From: Diploptera punctata
Taxonomy: Eukaryota > Arthropoda > Insecta > Blattodea > Blaberidae
Length of the DNA: 64,000 bases
NCBI GenBank assembly: GCA_030220185.1
Contig: JASPKZ010007543.1
Span: forward strand, 332,501-396,500
Direction: 5' to 3'
Under the pieces are notes generated by a model, which saw only the letters and a list, made by a program, of their open reading frames with translations, made no database searches and was not told the DNA's origin. Position 1 is the first letter of the stretch, and each line of letters starts with the position of its first letter. The position numbers were made by a program, and so were the translations under genes. Positions 28,241 through 38,553 of the stretch are shown here, piece by piece.

Positions 28241-28280
28241 GGATGCCAGACGCAGTCTCTGGCGAAACGTCGGGGAAATT
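28228..28280 (+). ncRNA. Hammerhead-like layout (weak)
   Basis: CCC, TTGAGGA, a perfect hairpin GCCAGA-CGCAGTC-TCTGGC, then GAAA-CGTC-GGG gives the hammerhead order with a 3-bp stem I. C3 of the core is T. The same bases can encode an EDARRSLWRNV-like LINE tail, so the match may be coincidental. Confidence 0.25.
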
Positions 28281-28809
28281 CAAGCCTCAAGACCACGGCC
28301 TACAGCCCGGAAATCTTCTTCAAGATCATCATAGCAACTCCGGCCGTGAAAGCCTAAGTCAATACATCAGTCTCTGGAGTTTTAAAACCTGAAAAATCTG
28401 TCAATCTTACCCCCGTTTCGAACCCGGCAACCTCGAATCAGGAGCAGAACCATTAGAACAAAACGGATGTGAAAAAAAACTTGTATTGTATAAGAGAGTT
28501 TCGCCTGGAGGTGCACCAACCCGCATATCGAATAAAATGTTCCCTTTCTGCGAGAAGGTTTGATTGACGTGCAAACACACTGAAAAGACACATGTCAGCA
28601 GAATCAATCAAGTGGATGCTAATAAATACCCGTCCCCACTGTCAGGGGATTAACTCTCCCTGCACTCAGGGGTGAAGAGCTCGCGGCCACTTATACCTAA
28701 TCCGGATTATTCTTATTATTCCTTTTCTAATCCTATCACGTCAATTTTCAGCTGCATCGATTCATTTCATGCTACTACCAACAAAACATTTAATAATACA
28801 ACTGGTTAT
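28281..28809. other. Unassigned, with a tRNA-like head at 28408-28460 (-)
   Basis: On the minus strand, CTAATGGTTCTGCTCC and GCCGGGTTCGAAACGGGG resemble A and B boxes of a tRNA-derived SINE. No other copy of this body was found here. The rest is unassigned. Confidence 0.35.
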
Positions 28810-28813
28810 AATG

Positions 28814-28854
<41 letters not shown>

Positions 28855-28856
28855 TT
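28810..28856. repeat. (AAT)n microsatellite
   Basis: About 15 AAT units next to a minus-strand LINE-H relic. Confidence 0.95.
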
Positions 28857-29047
28857 TATTTAGGATTTTCTCTACATTACAGTAGTTATCCTTCAGCCCA
28901 AATGTATTTTACTCTGCCACAGATTTCTATCCTCAGCATCCTCTTCTTTGAGGTTTCTGCGATCATGTTTCTTCTCACTTCATCCATCCACTGTTCCCAG
29001 AGTTTCTCCCTCCTCCTCCTGTCTTCAACATTCCAATCCAGCATCAT
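28857..29047 (-). pseudogene. LINE-H tail, second copy
   Basis: Minus-strand sequence matching 28120-28260 (CCAATCCAGCATCAT and CTTCATCCATCCACTGTTCC on the plus strand). Only the terminal coding part is retained. Confidence 0.6.
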
Positions 29048-29268
29048 TAATAATAATAAATAATAATAATAATAATAATAATGTTTTATTTATTCTGGCA
29101 GAGTTAAGACCATAAGGCCTTCTCTTCCACTCAACCAGCACAAATACAAATGAATATTGTTAAATATAGATATACACTATACTAACTATAGAGAGTTAAA
29201 AATACATTAAATCTTGCAGTGTAAATATCATGCAGAAAAAAATTTATGATAATAACAATAATAATACT

Positions 29269-29299
<31 letters not shown>

Positions 29300-29305
29300 T
29301 TATAA
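29048..29305 (-). mobile_element. LINE-M 3'-UTR fragment
   Basis: An AAT tail, then TTTATTTATTCTGGCAGAGT and a GGCCTTCTC/TTCCACTCAACCAGC end hairpin region, then UTR to a second AAT stretch in which a mariner element inserted. Confidence 0.8.
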
Positions 29306-29307
29306 TA

Positions 29308-30577
29308 GGATCCAATATAAACCGGAATTTGTATCTGGAGGTTCTGGTAGCGAACTGCAAAGATTGCGGTTTTAGAGGGGAAGTTGATGGGGGTGTCTGG
29401 AGTAGGGATCTTGATGTGTCGCACTCCGAAGAGCGGCCGCTTGCTTCAGTACGCCATGAGCGAGCAAGAGGTACACACGTCTGTTGCGCAACGCATTATT
29501 ATTAAGTTTTTGGCGAAAGAAGGCACTAAACATTCTGAAACTTTGAGAAGGCTCCATGCGCAGTTCGGGGAAGCAACCCTTTCGAAGACGCAGGTGTATG
29601 ATTGGCGCAAAAAAAATTAGCGGGCCGGGATTCAGTGGAAAATTAGCCCCACCAAAGACGGCAACGAACAAGCATCACTGCAGACAGCATTCGTGCTGTA
29701 CGGGACCTTATTGAGGAGGATCGGCGCGTAACAATTTCTGAAATTACTTCACACGTTGGAATAAGCTTCGGAAGTGTTCAAGTCATCATCAGTGATGAAC
29801 TGAAATTCCGAAAATTGTCTGCCAGGTGGGTTCCTCGGCTCCTCAGCCAGGAACAAAAAAATTGCGCCAGGAAGTGTCTCAGAGGCATCTGGAGGAAGGA
29901 GATGATTTTCAGAATCGCATTGTGACCTCTGATGAAACTTGGGTTCATCATTACACCCCAATGTCAAAACGTTCCAGCATGGAGTGGCGAGAGCGAGGTG
30001 CGGCTGGACCAGTTAAGACCAAAACACGCCTTTCTGCTGGAAAGGTCCTTACGACTGTTTTTTTGGGACTCCGAAGAGCGGATTTCCTTCATGAACGACG
30101 AACAGTGAATGTAGAGTACTACTTCCGGCTTTTGGACAAGACGAAAGCAGCATATCGCAAAAAACGCTGCCGAAACCGATCCGAAATGTGATTGTGCTGC
30201 ATTACAATGCAAGGCCACACACTGCTCGGATGACACAAGAAAAACTGAAGAAAATGCATTGGACACCTCTGGAACATCCTCCTTACAGTCCGGATTTGTC
30301 ACCCGGTGATTACCATTTGTTTGGGCCACTGAAAGACGACCTGGGAGGAAGGCGGTTTGGTGACAATGCAGCGGTAGAGGAGTTCGTGCGCAACTGGCAG
30401 ACTACACGTCATCCCTCATTCTTCAAGGACGGCATCAAAAAGTTGCCAACTCGATGGCAAAAGTGTGTTGGAAATGCAGGAGACTATGTAGAAAAATGAG
30501 GTGGTGGTTTTGTATTTTTTTGTTATTTCAATAAAATTGTAAACAACAATTCCGGTTTATATTTGATTCACCATCGC

Positions 30578-30578
<1 letters not shown>
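29308..30578 (+). mobile_element. Mariner element, decayed
   Basis: Inverted ends ATCCAATATAAACCGGAATT (29310) and, reversed, ATCAAATATAAACCGGAATT (to about 30567), flanked by TA in an AAT/TA microsatellite. The body of about 1.27 kb matches full mariner length. The coding region is broken. Confidence 0.85.
29456..30499 (+). pseudogene. Mariner transposase, frameshifted, catalytic D lost
   Basis: The start is MSEQEVHTSVAQRIIIKFLA with an HTH through LSKTQVYDW. The first frame ends at 29618 in an A-run, where a frameshift is likely. A second HTH-like part (ISEITSHVGISFGSVQVII) lies in another frame. Frame 29826-30191 has TSDETWVHHY with the first catalytic D. Frame 30188-30499 has LHYNARPHTA, where mariner normally has HDN, so the second catalytic D is Y, then YSPDLSPGDYHLF with the third D. 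At least three frame changes occur. It ends at GDYVEK, the normal C-terminal region. Confidence 0.85.
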
Positions 30579-30675
<97 letters not shown>

Positions 30676-30861
30676 TACTTATTCTGGCAGAGTTAAGGCC
30701 ATAAGGCCCTCTCTTCCACTCAACCAGCACAAATACAAATAAATATTCGACAAATATAGATATACACTATACTAATTATAAACAGTTAAAGATACAATAA
30801 ATGTAGCAATGTAAATGTCATGTACAAACAACATTTTATAGGGTAATAACAATAATGATAC

Positions 30862-30905
<44 letters not shown>

Positions 30906-31088
30906 TGATACATTATACGGGAAACACCAATTAATATATACACCTTACAATGGATAATAATGAAGTCGAGTTTAGAGCAAATATACATTTAGATTTCTTT
31001 TAAAAGATGCCAATGTCCGGCAGCCCCGTATTTCTTGTGGTAGGGAATTCCAGTTGCAAGAAGTGAAGATGGTATATGACATGGAGTG
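30575..31088 (-). mobile_element. LINE-M 3' end with coding stub
   Basis: A 100-base AAT tail, UTR with the GGCC hairpin, then a minus-strand coding stub encoding the FKRNLNLYL end near 30985-31005. It stops short at the MSYTIFTS segment. Confidence 0.8.
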
Positions 31089-31205
31089 ATAATAAATTAT
31101 ATGAGAACACCAATTGATATATGTAGCTTACACTGGGAAATGATGAAGCCGAGGTTAGAGCAAATATAAATTTAGATTTATTTTAAAAAATGCCAATGTC
31201 CGGCA
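31089..31205 (-). mobile_element. Second LINE-M stub
   Basis: Repeats the segment AACACCAATTGATATATG through AAATGCCAATGTCCGGCA of LINE-M in the same orientation, adjoining the previous copy. Confidence 0.65.
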
Positions 31206-31234
31206 TTATTATTGGGTGGTTATCATAAGATGAT

Positions 31235-32299
31235 AGCGAGGAGATACTAAGGGCAACACGCATACTCTTCTGAGTAACAATAAGAAACTGGGACTGGAAG
31301 TAAACATCAGTATAACTGAATATAACACATTGAAATTCATTATGTAATGGAAATAGACAGTTAATGACAAATGAGGAAAATTTTGAAGAAGTGGCTGAAT
31401 TAAAATACCTTACTTACTTACTCACTGGCACTATCGAACCCGTAGGTTCATGGCCGCGCGGACATAAGCTCTCCATACATCCCTATCCTGAGCTAATGCT
31501 TTCCAATCATTCCCTGTATAATCTACTTCCTTCAAATCATAGTTAATGTTATTCTTCCACCTCATTCTTTGTCTACCAACTGGGTGTTTTCCCTCTGGCT
31601 TTCCTACAAGAAGCTTCCTCCGGAAAATTTTACTCCAGTTGAACCCATGTCCGCATTTCTTGACAGTTGTATTTTTACGGTGAAAGATCGTCACTCCTTC
31701 GACCAAGGTACTTTTTTCGTCTGGTTTATCACCTTCGACCAGTCCGGCATGGGTAACCCTATCGGCAGCAATGCTACCGCCAGCATAGCTCTCAGGATCA
31801 TTTAAGCACGCAAGCCACTCCACCACGACATGGTAAAGATACCATGGAGGGGAATTAAAATACCTATCAACATAAATTACAAATAGGAATGCGGTGCACA
31901 AAGAAATTAAAGCTAGGTTCAACTCTGGAAATGTATGCTACTCTATTACGCATTATAGGGACTCTTGTCCTAAATTCTCTCTCAAAAAAAAAAAAAAAAA
32001 GGTTAAACTGAAAAATATATAAAACTGAGATTCCTGCAGTTATATATAGGCGTACGAAACATGGACTCTTACTTTAAGGGATGGAAAAGTTTTAATAGGA
32101 TTTGAGATTAAAGTTGTTAGGAAAATTTTTAGTGTAAGGGAATTGAACAAACAGGTGAATGGAGAAGACAACTTAACAGTGAGCTACATTATCTTTATGG
32201 GAGACCTGATGTGATAAGATTTAAGAGTCATAAACTGCCATCGGCGGAAATGTGGCACAGAACGGAAGTAAAGAGCCCATAGGCAGGAAGAGGACGGAA
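31235..32299 (+). mobile_element. Old LINE-A copy, split by LINE-A/repeat-B chimera
   Basis: Plus-strand LINE-A order at 31235-31410 (CAGTTAATGACAAATGAGGA) and 31866-32299 (TTACAAATAGGAATGCGGTG, ACGAAACATGGACTCTTACT). It is highly decayed. Confidence 0.7.
31411..31851 (-). mobile_element. Chimeric insert: LINE-A 3' end + repeat B
   Basis: Flanked by the perfect 14-bp repeat GAATTAAAATACCT (31397-31410, 31852-31865). The 3' part (31411-31620) is LINE-A with its ACTT tail; the 5' part (31620-31851) is repeat B (AACCCTATCGGCAGCAATGC on the plus strand), also seen at 56028-56128. One open frame (31431-31922, minus) crosses both. Confidence 0.8.
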
Positions 32300-33232
32300 A
32301 ATAACATTTTTGCGCGATAGTGCGTTTTGTCGTACTTACAGCAATGACGACCATAATTGAAAGTTTGACTTCCTATTATTACTTATGGATCCGAAACATG
32401 GACAGTGACATCACAACAATCTGCCAGAATACAAGTTGATGAACGATTCCTCAGACCAATAGGAGGATATCAAAGAACAGACAAGAAAACATAACACAGA
32501 AATATGACAACAACAAAAAATAGAGGAATTAAACACAACAATAGTGAAATACAGAACAAACTGGGAAGAACACTTAGCAAGGATGACTGAGAATAGAATA
32601 CCAAAAGCAGCATACAACTATTCACCACGAGGAAGAAGTTTGGGACGGCCAAGGAAAAGATGGCAAGAGCAGCAATTTGGAGCCGGAACAGGGTAGTAAA
32701 TAAGCCTAAACCGCGAAGAAGAAGAAAAAGAAGAGGACTTCCTAGATTTTGGAGTTGCCAACCTAAATAACTATACTGTAATATTACATTTACACCCACG
32801 TGCGGGAAATAAAATCATTGCCCTCTATGTACACTACGTACAATGTATACCTATACAAAAATACCCAAAAGGTAGTGTTAATATACATTATACGAAACAA
32901 ATCACTGCATTTTAAATTAACTGAACTTTATTTGAAATACTATAAAACAATATAAAACATGTTATCAATAATTGCTCTCAAGGCCTCCTGTTGTTTCAAC
33001 TAATAAACATTGCCCGCACTGTTAACGTTAGTCAACTGTTTATAATGAACGCAAATATTTCCAACAAAGTGTTATTATTTTACTACTGTTTATTGTTTTG
33101 AAAAAAACTATCGCACAAAAAATAATGTACAACGCATGTTTGTGAAGTGTTTTACAGAATTTCGAAATTTATAAATCGCGCTATCGCTCGGTTTTTAAAC
33201 ATTTTCCTCGATTCTGTAAATACCACTTTCCA
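32300..33232 (-). mobile_element. MITE2 copy b, split by LINE-I
   Basis: Reverse orientation of 1246-2236: TTTTTGCGCGATAGTGCG at the left, CACCCACGTGCGGGAAATAA in the middle and hairpin TTTTACAGAATTTCGAAATT ... TTTCCTCGATTCTGTAAA at the right. LINE-I interrupts it at 32376-32735. Confidence 0.75.
32376..32735 (+). pseudogene. LINE-I tail in MITE2
   Basis: The target duplication GACTTCCTA is at 32367-32375 and 32736-32744. Decayed coding: TYGSETWTVTSQQS, RFLRPIGGYQRTD, TNWEEHLARMTENR and RGRSLGRPRKRWQEQQ. It ends GCCGGAACAGGGTAGTAAAT plus a GAAGAA-type tail. The 360-bp copy shows several frame changes. Confidence 0.75.
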
Positions 33233-33249
33233 AACTTGCATCCTAACTT

Positions 33250-33720
33250 GTCCCTATCCATCCAAGTCATCCAGTCCACGTGTTCTCATACCAGTTATTA
33301 TTTCTTGCATCGTCGAGTTTCGAGGTCTTCCTTTCCTTCTTCTTCCAGGTGGACACCATTCCAATGTTTTCGTGGGTAACCTTTCTTCTTGCATTCGTCG
33401 TACTTGCCCATACCAATTTAGCTGCTTATATCTTATATAATCTACTATTGAATATCTAATATGCATTTTTTTCTCTATGACAGTATTTCTTATTTTTTCT
33501 AATCTTGCTGCTCTCCTCAAGAAATCCATTTCCATCGACATACGTTTTTGTTCTAAGTTTTTGTTGAATTTCCAAACTTCAGCTCCATATGTGACAGTAC
33601 TTCTCACTATTGTATTATATATTTGTAACTTATTTTTCCTGGTTATATCTCTGTTCCATAAGACTCCATTCATCATTGCTGTTATTGCTCTACCTTTATT
33701 TGTTCTGTTTTTAATATCAC
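33250..33720 (-). pseudogene. LINE-B reverse transcriptase C-terminus
   Basis: Frame 33254-33676 (140 aa): MMNGVLWNRDITRKNKLQIY, VTYGAEVWKFN, SMEMDFLRRAARL, LNWYGQVRRMQEERLPTK, GRRRKGRPRNSTMQEI. It retains more of the thumb than the 3.3-kb copy but no polymerase core. Confidence 0.75.
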
Positions 33721-33740
33721 TTTATTTTTTTAGCTAATAT

Positions 33741-34375
33741 ATTCAAATACCTAGGAACAATAATCACAAATAGGAATGAGACGCACAAAGAAATTAAACA
33801 TAGGCTCAATTCTGGAAATGCTTGCTATTATGCATTGCAGAGACTTTTGATGTCCCAACTCCTTTCAAAAAACGTTAAGCTGAAAATATATAAAACTATT
33901 ATTCTACCAGTTATATTATATGGGTGCGAAACATGGACTCTTACTTTAAGGGAGGAAAGGAGATTACGAGTATTTGAGAATAAAGTACTTAGGAAAATTT
34001 TTGGACCAAAGAGAGATGAACAGACAGGCGAATGGAGAAGACTACATAACAATGAACTACATGGTCTTTATAGGAAGCCAGATATAATAAGAACAGTTAA
34101 GTCCCGTAGACTGCGATGGGCAGGACATGTTGCGCGTATGGGGAATGAAAGACGTGCATGGAAGCTTCTTGTAGGAAAGCCAGAGGGAAAGCGCCCAGTT
34201 GGTAGGCCAAGAATGAGGTGGGAGAACAACATTAACTATGATTTGAGGGAAGTAGATTATACAGGGAATGATTGGAAAGCATTAGCTCAGGATAGGGATG
34301 TATGGAGAGCTTATGTCCGCGCGGCCATGAACCTTCGGGTTCGATAGTGCCAGTGAGTAAGTAAGTAATATATGA
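33741..34375 (+). mobile_element. LINE-A copy, well preserved
   Basis: A 5'-truncated copy ending in the GTGAGTAAGTAAGTA tail. Flanking TAATATAT occurs at both ends and may be a short target duplication. Its end hairpin has a TTCG loop. Confidence 0.85.
33835..34347 (+). CDS. LINE-A reverse transcriptase C-terminal frame
   Basis: 170 codons without interruption, the cleanest tail of this family in the window. Order: LLMSQLLSKNVKLKIYKTII (thumb), LPVILYGCETWTLTLREERR, NELHGLYRKPDIIRTVKSRR, LRWAGHVARMGNERRAW, KPEGKRPVGRPRMRWENNIN, then DWKALAQDRDVWRAYVRAAM and NLRVR-stop. The catalytic domain and endonuclease are not included, so the piece cannot act alone. The first Met is internal to the ancestral frame, which opens upstream at 33750. 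Confidence 0.8.
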   Translation: MQRLLMSQLLSKNVKLKIYKTIILPVILYGCETWTLTLREERRLRVFENKVLRKIFGPKRDEQTGEWRRLHNNELHGLYRKPDIIRTVKSRRLRWAGHVARMGNERRAWKLLVGKPEGKRPVGRPRMRWENNINYDLREVDYTGNDWKALAQDRDVWRAYVRAAMNLRVR

Positions 34376-34778
34376 TTAACACTCTCTGGTACACTTACTA
34401 CACGGGTCAACATGATTTTTGTCTCATGAGTACCAATAGTTGTACTTAATGCAGTTTTTTTATTGTGTTTTCATATATGTATTCGGAATTTCTCCATCGC
34501 CCACAGTTTTTTATTTCAATTTCAGTTAATGGATTTAAATAATTATTTTTTTAATAAACCTAGATTTCTTCCCGGAAAATCCAGGCGCAGTAAGCGATGA
34601 GCACGGGGAATACTTTCATCAGGAGATTTCAGCTATGGAAAAGATATATCAAGGCAAATGGAATCCTAATATGCTGGCCGATTATCGTTGGACCCATCAA
34701 GAGGAATGCTCCACAGGAGAAATATAGCAGACAAACGTAATTTCTTACTTTCTAGGTGAGTCCGAATGTTCGAACATT

Positions 34779-35316
34779 CCTAAAGCGACTTAAATATTTT
34801 CTTCCTACAACTCTTAAAAGAATTTTAATCCAAACTTTAGTGATGCCGCATTTTGACTACTGTGACGTTCTACTAACTGACATAAGTGACGGATTGTCGG
34901 ACAAACTGCAGCGTGTCCATAATATGTGTATCAGATTCATATTTTAATGTTCGAAAATACGATCACATTTCTCCATTATTCCACGAATTGTCATGGCTAC
35001 ATCTAAAAGAGAGAAGAAAATCGCACTGTCTAATTCTCCTATTTAAGATCCTACATACCTCGATTCCCAATTATTTATCATCCCGTTTCCAGTATCTATC
35101 CTCAAACCATAACCTAAACACAAGATCACAACATAGTCTCCTACTTAATATACCGCAACATAGGACATCACATCACTCCATGTCATATACCATCTCCACT
35201 TCTCGCAACTGGAATTCCCTACCACAAGAAATAAGGGGCTGCCGGACATTGGCATCTTTTAAAAGAAATCTAAATTTATATTTGCTCTAAACTCGACTTC
35301 ATTATTATCCAGTGTA

Positions 35317-35372
<56 letters not shown>

Positions 35373-35419
35373 TTGGTGTTTCCCGTATAATGTATCATAT
35401 TTATATTATAATAATAATA

Positions 35420-35483
<64 letters not shown>

Positions 35484-35670
35484 TCGTATCATTATTGTTA
35501 TTACCCTATAAAATGTTGTTTGTACATGACATTACATTGCTACATTTATTGTATCTTTAACTGTTTATAATTAGTATAGTGTATATCTATATTTGTCGAA
35601 TATTTATTTGTATTTGTGCTGGTTGAGTGGAAGAGAGGGCCTTATGGCCTTAACTCTGCCAGAATAAATA

Positions 35671-35738
<68 letters not shown>

Positions 35739-35739
35739 G
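34779..35739 (+). mobile_element. LINE-M copy in MITE-N
   Basis: A 5'-truncated LINE with coding 34780-35290, a UTR holding a TA array and an AAT array, the GGCCTTATGGCC hairpin, AATAAATAAAG and a (TTA)n tail. Confidence 0.85.
34780..35290 (+). pseudogene. LINE-M reverse transcriptase tail, one frameshift
   Basis: 34756-34947 gives FLKRLKYFLPTTLKRILIQT and LVMPHFDYCDVLLTDISDGL, the post-catalytic region of Jockey/L2/CR1-type reverse transcriptases. One extra T near 34945, compared with 54478, shifts the frame. 34886-35290 continues with YDHISPLFHELSWLHLKERR and LASFKRNLNLYLL-stop. Confidence 0.8.
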
Positions 35740-35907
35740 TTACGAATGTAGAAAATATTAAAGTGTTTGAAATTATAAATGCCTGTTTTCTCGGAAACCT
35801 TGCGTGTTGGAGAAAAACAGATTTAATATTTGAATTCAGGAGAAAAAATACTATCAGAATCAGATATTTTTATTTCTGAGCAAGTTTATTTTTTGTTGCT
35901 CAGTGTT

Positions 35908-36321
35908 GTAGGACTGTATGTGGGCACCTGCTATGCGAAGTGCATTTCTGAAACCAGGGAAGTATGCAATTAGTGCAAATGTGTGGTAAATACATGACGT
36001 AAGGTAGTGATATTGAATAATGGTAAATTATTTAATGATGGAATGCATTGTGCGCGCGATAATAATTATCAGTGACGCATTTCATATCCAACTCGATGAT
36101 TGGACGAGACGTATCATTATTGGCACATTTCTGAGATTGCTTGTGTCTATTGTAATATCCAATATTCATCTGTTTCTATCAGAACAAATGACTATAGCAT
36201 CAACTAACTCTGACGTTTTCATTTTTTACAAAGTTAATGAATAAACCATTGTTCAACGATTTCATCAGTCGATTGTAGAAATAGTTTACTGTTTCCATAA
36301 CAGTCTATAAGAAAGTGCGTC
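35908..36321. other. Unassigned DNA
   Basis: A 74-codon frame at 36020 has no motif. No repeat match seen. Confidence 0.3.
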
Positions 36322-36334
36322 ACGCAGGAAATAC

Positions 36335-37310
36335 TTACTTACTCACTGGCACTATCGAACCCGTAGGTTCATGGCCGCGCGGACATAAGCTCTCCATACA
36401 TCCCTATCCTGAGCTAATGCTTTCCAATCATTCCCTGTATAATCTACTTCCCTCAAATCATAGTTAATGTTGTTCTCCCACCTCATTCTTGGTCTATCAA
36501 CTGGGCGTTTCCCTTCTGGCTTTCTTACAAGAAGTTTCCATGCACGTCTTTCATTCCCCATACGCGCAACATGTCCTGCCCATCGCAGTCTACGAGACTT
36601 AATTGTTCTTATTATATCTGGCTTCCTGTAAAGACCATGTAGTTCATTGTTATGAAGTCTTCTCCATTCACCTTTCTGTTCATCTCTCTTTGGTCCAAAA
36701 ATATCGCTAAGAACTTTATTCTCAAATACTCGTAATCTTCTTTCCTCCCTTAAAGTAAGAGTCCATGTTTCGCACCCATATAATATAACTGGTAGAATAA
36801 TAGTTTTATATATTTTCAGCTTAACGTTTTTTGAAAGGAGTTGGGACATCAAAAGTCTCTGCAATGCATAATAGCATGCATTTCCATAATTGAGCCTATG
36901 TTTAATTTCTTTGTGCATCTCATTCCTATTTGTGATTATTGTTCCTAGGTATTTGAATTCAGCCACTTCCTCAAAATTTCCCTCATTTGTCATTAGCTGC
37001 CCATTTCCATTATATACTGAATTTCTACGTGTGACCATATATTTAGTTTTACTGGTATTTAGTTCCAGTCCTAATTTCTTAGTGTTACTCAATAGTGTGT
37101 GCGTGTTGGCCTTTAGTATCTCCTCACTATCGGCCAGTAGTACTACATCATCAGCATAAACTAACAGCTTATTAATACCATTGAGTTGTAAGCCTTCCTC
37201 ATTCTCTAAAGATTTAATGGCATGCTCTAGTACAAAATTAAATAGTAGAGGAGAGGGTGCATCTCCTTGCTTCAACCCATTCTGGATTTCAAAAGTGTCC
37301 GAAAACTGTA
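36335..37310 (-). mobile_element. LINE-A, longest copy, perfect target duplication
   Basis: 976 bases flanked by ACGCAGGAAATAC at 36322-36334 and 37311-37323, with the ACTTACTTACT tail on the left. It is truncated 5' just before the QNGLKQGD motif of the polymerase. Confidence 0.95.
36352..37307 (-). CDS. LINE-A reverse transcriptase fragment with YADD box
   Basis: Continuous frame of about 318 codons on the minus strand. It starts at the truncation point with DTFEIQNGLKQGDAPSPLLF (motif B), then the catalytic box LLVYADDVVLLADS (motif C), LELNTSKTKYMVTRRN (motif D), EFKYLGTIITNRNEMHKEI (motif E/thumb), LYGCETWTL, RLRWAGHVARM, GRP/DRPRMRWENN and the NLRVR end. Fingers, motif A and the AP-endonuclease are absent. 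The arrangement with this thumb and basic tail places the family near RTE-like endonuclease/reverse transcriptases; the exact clade is inference. Confidence 0.9.
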
Positions 37311-37323
37311 ACGCAGGAAATAC

Positions 37324-37840
37324 GTAAACTAATCCAATTCCTCAGCAAATCAAATTTATGATCCTATTTTCCTGGTTTATTGAATATCTTCATTTGTTAA
37401 TTTAATTTATCTTATAATATCTGGTTTTCAGTAAGATCGGGTAGCTCACTGTATTTAGTCCTCTCCATTCACATGACAGTTCATTTCTCTTTTGTCCTAA
37501 CTTTTTCTAAGAACTATATTTTCTTCATATTAATTCCGAGATAAGTTGCAGTTGTAATAAAAAACAGATGTATGACTGCATTTTAATTGGCTGAATAACG
37601 GTTTTACCTTTTGGCGTGTAAGAAAATGTAATTTGCTGTCTCACACTTGAAATAAAGGAAATACAAATATATATTTCTATCGCTGTTTTGGGTTATCGCT
37701 GGTTGGATCGGCGTTAGGGAGCCATAAGTAAATGTACACACATTTTTAATAAACGTTTGGTAATTGTAATATTATTAATATATATTTCTTTCTTCTCATA
37801 TGAAGAAGAAAAGGATGTAAATGCAAAAATATCTAAATTT
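37324..37840. other. Mostly unassigned; LINE-A relic at 37405-37535 (-)
   Basis: TATAATATCTGGTTTTCAGT and TAGTCCTCTCCATTCACATG match the LINE-A reverse complement weakly. Nothing else is recognised. Confidence 0.4.
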
Positions 37841-38265
37841 TAAAGAATTTTAGGGTTAATAAATTCTATCTTCAAGCCACAGTTAGTCCAAAAGCATTCA
37901 AGACTGAAAGTGTATAAAACACTGGCTCTTCCAACTCTTTTAAACAGAAGGATATACAGAGACTTAGATCTGCTGAAATGAGATACCTTCGGAGGACTGC
38001 AGGATACACACTACTAGATCACAAAAAAAATGAAGACATCTTAGAAGAATTACACATGGAATCTTTAGAAAACAAAATTTCTGATAATACGTCAAGATGG
38101 ATGCAACATGTTCATCGATTGGAAGATCACAGAATACCAAAACAAATGTTAAGATATCAACCTGCAGGAAGAAGAAGACCAGGACGTCCACTCAAAAGAC
38201 TTTTGGATGGTGTTTCTCTTGAGGCCGAAACAGGTCAACAAATGGCCTAAATTCGTGAATGTACT
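37841..38265 (+). pseudogene. LINE-J reverse transcriptase tail
   Basis: Frame 37978-38250 (90 aa): MRYLRRTAGYTLLDHKKNED, SRWMQHVHRLEDHRIPKQML, RYQPAGRRRPGRPLKRLLDG. Upstream, a decayed KVYKTLALPTL-like piece lacks the YGCETW motif. The 3' end has the hairpin AACAGGTCAACAAATGGCCT, then ATGATGACGATGA. A second copy is at 40396. Confidence 0.75.
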
Positions 38266-38302
38266 ATGATGACGATGATTTCTAACATAGATTTGGGGGA
38301 TT

Positions 38303-38553
38303 TATTACACTCGCTTAACTCTGAATGCTATATATTTTGCAATATTTTGTACATCCCTTCGCAGGGTAATCTTTTGTTAACATTTATGAATAGTAAAGGA
38401 ATGTGTTTTGGCCTTCACCCTTATTGTGATCTCAAATACCGTTATATTTTGTTTATTTTGAACGTCTGAATACAGACAATATAATTCACGATTATTTAAA
38501 TTCGGTTTCTGGGGTAATGCATTGAGCATTTAAACCTAAAGCCAATGGGTTAA
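38303..38553 (+). mobile_element. piggyBac-type MITE, left end missing
   Basis: Matches 61690-61924 throughout (ACACTCGCTTAACTCT, TTGGCCTTCACCC, CGGTTTCTGGGGTAATGCAT) and ends CCAATGGGTTAA. The left TTAACCC terminus is not present. Confidence 0.7.

Larger units (their letters stand above)
34400..35907 (+). mobile_element. MITE-N copy 2, split by LINE-M
   Basis: Parts 34400-34778 (CACGGGTCAACATGATTTTT start) and 35740-35907 (ending TTGTTGCTCAGTG) join into the MITE-N order known from 25033-25553. LINE-M lies between them. Confidence 0.75.
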
